Positions 1 to 6,000 of a stretch of DNA of 7,179 bases are shown one piece after another; within the stretch, counting starts at the first letter, position 1, and each line of letters opens with the position of its first letter. The translations under genes were made by a program, and so were the position numbers. The notes under the pieces were generated by a model, which was given only the letters and a program-made list of their open reading frames with translations, had not been told where the DNA came from and ran no database searches. Source of the DNA: Butyrivibrio sp. CAG:318 (GTDB taxonomy: Bacteria > Bacillota > Clostridia > Lachnospirales > Lachnospiraceae); NCBI GenBank assembly GCA_000431815.1, contig FR889240.1:1-7179 (forward strand), in the 5' to 3' direction.

Positions 1-178
1 ATACAGTGAAAAGTAGGCACTAAATATAGCGGCTTATTAAAATAAAAAGAAAGTGAATAAAGAGTGTCCTCTGCATCCACCCATATTTGCATCGTTCCAT
101 CAAGATATAATTTTGCATATCTTTATACAGCTGCCGCTTTCGAAAAATAAAAAAATTTGTGTTTATGAAAGCGAAGTC

Positions 179-207
179 TTGCATATACTATCAGCGGACG
201 GTATAAT
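179..207 (+). promoter_or_regulatory. Sigma-70/sigma-A type promoter for the ATPase gene
   Basis: A -35 box TTGCAT (179-184) is followed by exactly 17 bp and a perfect -10 box TATAAT (202-207). The expected start of transcription is near 214, giving a leader of about 55 bases before the ATG at 269. The surrounding DNA is AT-rich and no other gene lies between this site and the ATPase. No operator or riboswitch-like structure was seen in the leader. This is a consensus match by eye, not measured activity. Confidence 0.7.
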
Positions 208-268
208 AATTACAGCGAAGTGGTTTCAGAAAATGAAAAATATTTAGTTTTTGAAAGTGGGTAACCGT

Positions 269-1372
269 ATGAAAACAATAACGAGAGCAAACTATCTCGA
301 TAGAATCATTGAACTGAAAGGAACTCCTGACATTAAGATCATAACGGGTATTCGTAGATCCGGTAAGTCCAAATTGATGCAAGCGTATATTGAATATTTG
401 AAAAATAATTTTGAAAACATCAATATTATCTTTATTGATTTCATGGATTTAGCGTATGAAGAAATCAAGGAATACCATACATTACATGCCTATGTGGAAG
501 AACATTATCAGGAAGGTAAGACAAACTACCTGTTTGTAGATGAAGTGCAGATGTGTCCAAGGTTTGAGCTGGCAATCAACAGCCTGTACGCTAAGGGAAA
601 ATACGACATCTATGTAACAGGATCCAATGCATTTCTGCTGAGTGCGGACCTGGCAACTCTGTTTACCGGACGATATATTGAAATTCATGTGTTTCCTTTC
701 AGCTTCCGGGAGTATTGCCAGTATTATGATGATGTAAGTGATAAAGACAAGCTTTTTGATGAGTACTCCATTAAGGGCGGATTAGCAGGCTCATACGCTT
801 ACAGAACCGAAAAAGACAGAACAAATTATATCAAAGAGGTCTATGAAACAATTGTCACAAGAGATCTGGTGCAGAAGTACGCTTTGCCGGACACTTTGGT
901 TTTACAACGCCTGAGCGAGTTCCTTATGGATAATATCAGCAACCTGACTTCTCCTAATAAAGTCAGTCAGCTTCTGACATCGAATGAGATCCCAACCAAT
1001 CATGTAACCATTGGCAAGTACATTAAGTATCTGTGTAATGCTTTTGTATTCTATGATATTAGAAGATACGACATCCGTGGTAAAAAATATCTTGAAAGCT
1101 CTGAGAAATTTTACTTATGTGATAGCGGCATCAGATATGCAATGCTGGGAATCAGAAATATAGACTATGGCAGAATATATGAAAACATCGTCTGCATCGA
1201 ACTTCTTCGCCGTGGATACGATGTTTATGTCGGAAAACTCTATCAAAAGGAAATTGATTTTGTTGCTCAGAGAGGCAGCGAGAAGATTTATATTCAGGTC
1301 AGCGACAACATTTCCGGGCAGGAAACATTTGAGAGAGAATGCTCTCCTCTGCTTCAGATCCGAGATGCTTAA
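269..1372 (+). CDS. AAA-type ATPase with DUF4143 C-terminus, prematurely stopped
   Basis: Predicted P-loop ATPase of the AAA_14/DUF4143 family, whose physiological role is poorly defined. Numbering from the ATG at 269: Walker A GIRRSGKS at 27-34, Walker B YLFVDEVQ at 87-94, a sensor-1-like strand YVTGSNA at 115-121, the family motif PFSFREY at 143-149, a GGLAGS loop at 170-175, and FYLCDSG at 281-287 in the DUF4143 part. The C-terminus carries the nuclease-fold-like signature EIDFVA plus YIQVS around 328-345. The ATG at 269 is preferred over the in-frame TTG at 251 because conserved sequence begins with MKTITRANYL, although the ribosome site (GAAAGTGGG) is weak. The protein ends at 367 residues. 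Removing one copy of the 72-bp duplication and reading on to 1537 gives 398 residues, a usual family length. The missing tail, from YPKMIIARTR to ADWLLQE, lies downstream in the same frame. The gene is either a pseudogene or makes a tail-less protein. Confidence 0.85.
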   Translation: MKTITRANYLDRIIELKGTPDIKIITGIRRSGKSKLMQAYIEYLKNNFENINIIFIDFMDLAYEEIKEYHTLHAYVEEHYQEGKTNYLFVDEVQMCPRFELAINSLYAKGKYDIYVTGSNAFLLSADLATLFTGRYIEIHVFPFSFREYCQYYDDVSDKDKLFDEYSIKGGLAGSYAYRTEKDRTNYIKEVYETIVTRDLVQKYALPDTLVLQRLSEFLMDNISNLTSPNKVSQLLTSNEIPTNHVTIGKYIKYLCNAFVFYDIRRYDIRGKKYLESSEKFYLCDSGIRYAMLGIRNIDYGRIYENIVCIELLRRGYDVYVGKLYQKEIDFVAQRGSEKIYIQVSDNISGQETFERECSPLLQIRDA

Positions 1373-1444
1373 AGCGACAACATTTCCGGACAGGAAACAT
1401 TTGAAAGAGAATGCTCTCCTCTGCTTCAGATACGAGATGCTTAT
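1301..1444 (+). repeat. 72-bp in-frame direct tandem duplication with a stop codon at the junction
   Basis: Copy 1 (1301-1372) and copy 2 (1373-1444) are offset by 72 bp, exactly 24 codons, and both encode the segment SDNISGQETF...LLQIRDA. They differ at four bases, all at third codon positions: GGG/GGA, GAG/GAA, ATC/ATA (silent) and TAA/TAT (stop versus Tyr). Similarity ends sharply at both borders. The TAA terminates the ATPase at 1372, while copy 2 continues in frame into the normal C-terminus. Confidence 0.93.
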
Positions 1445-1537
1445 CCGAAAATGATTATTGCCCGAACCAGGCATCCGAAATATACCTATGAAGGAATAGA
1501 GATTCATGATATAGCCGATTGGTTGCTACAAGAATAA
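1373..1537 (+). pseudogene. Detached C-terminal end of the ATPase gene
   Basis: This is the continuation of the ATPase reading frame after the stop at 1370-1372. It encodes 54 residues: the second 24-codon repeat copy, then 30 further codons covering YPKMIIARTRHPKY and ending ADWLLQE before TAA at 1535-1537. The tail, with its last predicted strand and helix, resembles the normal end of DUF4143 ATPases. The intrinsic terminator starting 10 bp after this stop supports 1537 as the ancestral gene end. There is no start codon or ribosome site to suggest independent translation. Confidence 0.8.
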
Positions 1538-1547
1538 ACAAGGCGAG

Positions 1548-1588
1548 ATATCTCCGTCATTCTCTTTTGAAATGATGGAGATATTTTT
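1548..1588 (+). terminator. Rho-independent terminator of the ATPase gene
   Basis: Left arm ATATCTCCGTCATT (1548-1561) pairs with AATGATGGAGATAT (1571-1584) over 14 bp with one G-T wobble. The loop is 9 bases (1562-1570) and a T-run follows at 1584-1588. It begins 10 bp after the ancestral stop at 1537. Confidence 0.85.
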
Positions 1589-1697
1589 ATGTTGATGGAG
1601 ATTAAGGGACAGGAAACTGTGTCAGGTCGCAAAAATCCTTTCCGAACTTTTTACATAGCAGTCATGCACTACGGTGTGTGGCTGCTTGTTTTGTTGA

Positions 1698-1834
1698 AGT
1701 ATGCTGCCAAGCAGGCTGAGAAATTTGGTCATGGTCTGACATATATCAATTTGTTTGAAAAGAACATTGAGTATTGCTGAGGCTGTAGGAAGTGTTTGGA
1801 GACTGGGGAGTGTGTCTTTAAAAATGATGATATG
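1698..1834 (+). pseudogene. Fragment of a flavodoxin-like NAD(P)H/FMN reductase
   Basis: The frame reads KYAAKQAEKFGHG, then INLFEKNIEYC, a TGA stop (1778-1780), then GCRKCLETGECVFKNDDM. This matches the region in flavodoxin-fold, iron-sulfur-flavoprotein-type reductases where a helix leads to a strand and a Cys-rich loop of the form C-x-G-C-x2-C. The cysteine codons are at 1775, 1784, 1793 and 1811. The in-frame TGA falls on the variable position between the first Cys and Gly. A CGA (Arg) to TGA transition would explain it, though that is inference. The N-terminal nucleotide-binding part (GSPRKNGNT-like) and everything after the DDM motif are absent, so this is a short relic. The sequence from 1589 to about 1697 is open in the same frame but resembles nothing I recognise. 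Confidence 0.6.
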
Positions 1835-1989
1835 TCTGCCATTGGGACCCAACGTTTGCTGAATATCTAGCAAAGAAACGAGCCGAAGGCAAGCATTACA
1901 ATGTTGCCATTTCTCATGCTGTTAAAAAGTTGGTTCGAGTCATTTATCATCTTGAGAAAACTAACCAGCAATATATCAAGGCTGCTTAA
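1831..1989 (+). mobile_element. C-terminal remnant of an IS110-family transposase
   Basis: In a frame shifted from the reductase relic, the DNA encodes YVCHWDPTFAEYLAKKRAEG, then KHYNVAISHAVKKLVRVIYH and a short tail ending KAA before TAA (1987-1989). This closely resembles the extreme C-terminus of IS110/IS116/IS902 transposases (pattern KKRAEGK-x-hydrophobic-N-V-A, then KKL-hydrophobic-R-V-I-Y). The RuvC-like DEDD N-terminal domain and the catalytic serine region are missing. The element is therefore inactive, and its left part was replaced by or joined to the reductase fragment near 1831. The right end of the element should lie shortly after 1989. IS110 elements usually lack terminal inverted repeats, so the boundary cannot be read from sequence alone. 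Confidence 0.75.
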
Positions 1990-2015
1990 GTCTTTCTAAT
2001 TCAGTACTCCTTTTT

Positions 2016-2040
2016 GAGCACCTGCGACGATGCTCTTTTT
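2016..2040 (+). terminator. Possible weak intrinsic terminator after the IS110 remnant
   Basis: GAGCA (2016-2020) and TGCTC (2031-2035) form a 5-bp stem around a 10-base loop. A run of T follows at 2036-2040, 27 bases after the transposase stop. Its placement fits, but the stem is short. Confidence 0.4.
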
Positions 2041-2150
2041 GTCATGCAGTTTTCAAGGTTCAACGAGCTCTAATCGAGTTCAAAATATATCTGAAATGCA
2101 TTTCTGCAATTCATTCAAAATATTTCATTTTCAGACTTGACTTTTAATAG

Positions 2151-2558
2151 TTAGTCTTTCTTGATAACTGCTCTTGCGGGACATATCTCATAGCAATTAC
2201 CACAACGTAAACAATGAATCTGGTCAATCACCGCTGGTTTAGCAGAAATCTCCGGTGGCAATTTTGATAAATCAAACATTTCCCCGGTTCCTTCATATAA
2301 CTTAAATACAGTCAGAGCAGAGCGCGATTCCTCTGAAGGGTAGATGTCTTCCATATAAGGATTCTTCTCAAATAAATCTTGTAATCCAGCAGCTCCCAAT
2401 TCCTCAATTTTTCCTTTTATTGAAACTGCAACGGTACTCATGGTATCAGAACCCATCGTATCGGTAAGAGCAATATTAGGATTGGCACACAAGCGTCTGT
2501 AAAAGCTTTTTCCTTTTGCCGTTAGAAAGTACAACCCGCTTTCGTCAAAGTCCATCAT
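2151..2558 (-). CDS. Truncated FMN-binding split-barrel (PNPOx-like) protein with one [4Fe-4S] motif
   Basis: This 135-residue frame begins MMDFDESGLYFLTAKGKSFY, a pyridoxamine-phosphate-oxidase-like split-barrel core of the kind that binds FMN. Its C-terminus has C116-x2-C119-x2-C122-x3-C126-P, a complete [4Fe-4S] ferredoxin motif (CLRCGNCYEICP). Such proteins are presumed cytoplasmic redox proteins; the substrate is unknown. Two things suggest it is degraded. First, no ribosome site precedes ATG 2558, and the frame stays open upstream to the stop at 2655-2657 with no ATG, GTG or TTG, so the family's N-terminal strand seems lost. Second, FDLSKLPPEISAKPAVID runs almost straight from the barrel into the second half of what is usually a two-cluster ferredoxin tail, implying an internal deletion. 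That comparison rests on recalled family architecture. It may be a pseudogene. No linked promoter or terminator was recognised. Confidence 0.6.
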   Translation of the reverse strand: MMDFDESGLYFLTAKGKSFYRRLCANPNIALTDTMGSDTMSTVAVSIKGKIEELGAAGLQDLFEKNPYMEDIYPSEESRSALTVFKLYEGTGEMFDLSKLPPEISAKPAVIDQIHCLRCGNCYEICPARAVIKKD

Positions 2559-3018
2559 ATCAATGTGGTAGGACTGTAAAAAAGATTTTTTCGCCTTTTT
2601 GGGGGTAGTATTTGTTCCCTTACGTACATGGTTGTTAGGGACATCTCCTTGTTTTCATAACTGCCTCGCTGTATTCGGTATCTGTTGATATCAGTGTATC
2701 CGCTGCCGGGGCAAAAGTGAAGAGTGCATAAGTGTGATATACACAGTAAACATGGAATCCGGCAAAAAATGTTGGGTTATGACCGAGAAATTGCTTGTTT
2801 CTCAAAAACAGTCGCCAAGGAAAGAAATACGGCACAGCGGTTTTTATGACCTCTGTGCCGTATTTGCTATGTTTCCGTGATGGTTCGTTAATTGTTACTT
2901 ATCTCTGATTATTTGACGGAATGCCTTTTCCTCTTATCAAATACTGTTACACTTGTCAGAACACCGCCGCTGATAGCCGGTGGTCTTGCATCCTTTTAAA
3001 TTCGAACAATCATCCGAA
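2559..3018. other. Intergenic region without a convincing gene
   Basis: About 460 bases between two minus-strand genes. A 66-codon frame (2835-2635, minus) lacks a ribosome site and family resemblance. Part of this stretch (2559-2654) stays in frame with the downstream split-barrel gene and reads as low-complexity, Lys-rich sequence (KGTNTTPKKAKKSF), probably decayed DNA upstream of that gene. The only structured element is the inverted repeat at 2825-2865. Confidence 0.55.
2825..2865 (-). terminator. Perfect 13-bp inverted repeat, probable terminator of the large surface-protein gene
   Basis: AAATACGGCACAG (2825-2837) and CTGTGCCGTATTT (2853-2865) are exact reverse complements around a 15-base loop. 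On the minus strand the second arm ends TATTT and continues CTTTCC, a broken U-tract, which fits termination of transcripts from the gene ending at 3019, about 150 bp upstream on that strand. On the plus strand the trailing bases are poorer in T. The A/T ends of the arms would also allow bidirectional function. Confidence 0.55.
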
Positions 3019-6000
3019 TTAAATTAGTTTTTTCTTCCTTACAATCGCCGAAACAAGCGAAACAATATTCCAAAGAAGAGACCCTCCGGAAAGAGAAACT
3101 GCTGCGGTAGCAAGGGGCTTGGAAACACTGACCCTATCGCTGATTGCGGAAATATTGCCCGCATCCAGCGTTGTGTTGTCGGTCAGCGTAAGGATCAGGT
3201 TGCCGTCATCGTCAATACGGCAGCCCTTAATTCCGATGCCGTCTTTACCGTCAGCACCATCCTTACCGTCTTTTCCGTCTGTGCCGACGATCTTGCCGAG
3301 GTTGGTAACAACTCCGTCGGTAAAGGTGATGATAAGATTGCCGTCTGCGTCAATATGCGCTGACTGGATTCCGGTTCCGTTCAAGCCGTTCGAACCATTT
3401 GATCCGTCTTGACCGTTTTGGCCGTCCTTGCCTGCGTCACCCTTGTCGCCCTTGGCTCCGGTGACATTTCCGAGATTGTACACAGTGCCGTCAGTCAGAG
3501 TGATGATGAGGTTGCCATTTTCATCTACAACAGCATCCTTGACGCCGACTCCGGCAGCACCGTTGTTTCCGGCATCGCCTTTGTCACCCTTGACATCGGC
3601 TACAATAACGGTAATGAGCATATCGCCGTCCACCGTAAAGGTGACTTCGGTCTTATTGATTTCGGAGAGCAGCTCGCCGCCGATGTACCAGCCCTTGAGA
3701 ATATAGGTCGGGTCAAGCGTTACGGTTGCGGTAAGCCGTGTTCCCTCACGAAGCTTGTCACCGCTTGAAATCTTTTCTTTATCGTTTTTAACCGAAAGGA
3801 TACAGCCATCAATAGTTGTGGGGAATGTGACCGTATATTCCGGTATCTCCTCGATTTTCACCGAGATATTGGTATCCGCCTTGATTGCGCCGGTTTTATA
3901 GGTATAGCTGCCGTCGCCGTTGTCGATCCACGAAGCCACGTCCGCAAGGCGGTAGTTTTCATTCGGCTTGACCGTTACGATGATTTCATCGCCGTAACGG
4001 ACGGTTTTGCCGCTTACGAAATCTTTGTCACCGTTTTTGATTGTCATATCTGCGTGCTTCGGGTTATCCACCGTAACCGTGTATTGTTCGATTTCGGTGA
4101 AATACACCTGAATGTCGGTTTCAGCGTCCACAACAAGCTCATAATCATACTGGCTGTACAGCTTGTCGTCGATCGTTACGGTGTCAACCTTGCCGCCACG
4201 GGTAATGACGAGCTTCTGCACACGGTAATTTTCCGCTGCCTGTGCAGTAAGAGTAATTTTCGTGCCGACGGGAATGCCTGCGCCTGACTGATAGCCCTGC
4301 TTGGTCGCCACGGCACCGGTCTGTTCACCGCTTGCGGCAGAATAGGTCAAGCCCACACGCACGGGAACATCGAATTCCACACCGATCTCGGTGTCCTTTG
4401 TAATCGTCATGGTGAAGCTTTTACCGCTTTGTCCCTCGGCGTCATCCGTCCATGCGCGGAACTTGCAGCCCGCGTCCGTCTTGACGGTGAAGGTCAGCTT
4501 GGAATTTACAGGAACATACACGCTGTTATTCTCATTCAGAGTAACGCTGTCGCCGTTTGCGTCGGTGATTTCCACCGTACCGCCCTCTGCCGGGAGATTG
4601 ACCTTTACAAGCCTGCCGATTTCAGAAAGACTTACGAATTCTGCCTCGACTGTGTATTTTTCGGAAGCAAGCCCCAATGTATAGCTGTTAGAGCCTGCCG
4701 CGTCTATAGTTTCGGTGGTGCCACTTGCGTCGGTAATTTTCCATGATTTCAGTCCGTAGCCCTTGCCGGGTACGGCGGTAAAAGTCACATCATCGGTAAC
4801 CGTGCCGCCGGGGGCATTCAGAGTAACATCGCCCACCGCCGCGCTGACCGTTCCAATCACCGTGCCATCTGCCGTGTAGGTATCGGTAAATGTGATCTGA
4901 GCGGAATTTATTGCTCGCTTGGTGGAAACACGCATATTGGCTTCACCGTTCAGAGTAAAGGCACATACGATTGTTCCGTCTTTTTCGGGTGTGAATACCA
5001 TTGTTTCACCGCCGTTGTCAAGGGTAAGGGATACAAGCTCATACCGCCCGCTTTTCGGGGTGACCTTTACCTTGATGATTTCGCTCTCGCTGATCTCATC
5101 TCCGGATTGGATCTCAACATTGCCGAGATGCCGCACCTTGATGTCGGCAGCCTTTGCGTTATCCACTGAGTAGTTGACTTTATAGTCCCTCTTTGCCGTG
5201 GTAACTGCGGCAATATTCGACCATGTGCTTTCCTTTTCTTTGCCGTCCACCTTGCAAACGGAGGTAACAGCAAAACCAAAGTTGGTATTGGTTTTCAGGT
5301 TCTCAATCTCATAGGATGTCGTATCGGCAGGAAGCAGATCGGAAATTTTCGTACATTCGCCGTTTTCCGCGCGATACACATAGTAACCCTCTACCTCCGG
5401 CCAGCCGGGGGTCTTGTCGGGCTGAGACCATGTAAGATGCACCGCATCATCTGCAAACAGGTTTGCCTCTAAATCATCTACTGCAGGAGCAGGTGTGCTG
5501 ACATTTGATAGGCTGTAGCCGATAAAGACGGTCTTGTTGCCTTCCTCACCATAGAGGTGTCTGAACCACTGCCCCAGCGTCCAGTCAAAGGTATACTGCG
5601 TGTAAATGCTTGCCGGGATTCCTTCCTCGGCAAGAGCCGGGCCGTCAATGTCGTTGACCGCACCGATGCATCCCTGCGAGGAGGTTTTGGTGGTCGAAAC
5701 GCCCGAACCGTTGCTGTAACTCAGACTTGTTTCAAAGCCCACATCGTGCGAGAATAGGATACCGTCGCCGAACACGCCGAAGCTGATGGAGAAGTTGAAG
5801 TAAAATCCGTGAGAAATCTCCTCAGAAACCGATTTGATATTGCTCTTTGAATAGGAAACCTCATTCAGACCTCCCGCATAGCCCATACGGATAGTGTTCT
5901 GGCTGAGCTGCTGAGCGCCGAGTGCACTGTATGCGCCCCAGCCCAACTGATTGTACATATAGGGGTTGCCCTCGTTGCCGTCCAGCCAGTTTTCCGCTTC

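Noticed and set aside
53..247. 64-codon plus-strand frame upstream of the ATPase
   Set aside because: It has a GTG start without a ribosome site and no recognisable family, and the ATPase promoter lies inside it.
1301..1444. CRISPR or other repeat array
   Set aside because: There are only two directly abutting copies with no spacers, and they are coding sequence of the ATPase gene.
1831..2040. Bridge-RNA-like non-coding RNA of an IS110 element
   Set aside because: Only the transposase tail remains, the usual non-coding end upstream of the gene is absent, and no convincing paired loops were seen after the stop.
2093..2104. Palindrome GAAATGCATTTC as an operator
   Set aside because: It is short and isolated in AT-rich DNA, with no promoter or gene start next to it.
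2733..2745. TGTGATATACACA as a CRP/FNR-type site
   Set aside because: Only 4-bp arms are symmetric and there is no adjacent promoter for an intact gene.
2635..2835. 66-codon minus-strand frame in the intergenic region
   Set aside because: No ribosome site, no family resemblance, and its start overlaps the terminator-like inverted repeat.
2999..3020. AATTCG/CGAATT hairpin overlapping the stop codon of the surface-protein gene
   Set aside because: It is a 6-bp AT-rich stem without a T-run on the transcribed strand. The 13-bp repeat at 2825-2865 is a better terminator candidate.
3119..5173. Several plus-strand open frames opposite the surface-protein gene
   Set aside because: They are antisense shadows of the repetitive Gly/Asp/Thr-rich coding sequence, rich in Pro/Ser/Leu, with no start signals.
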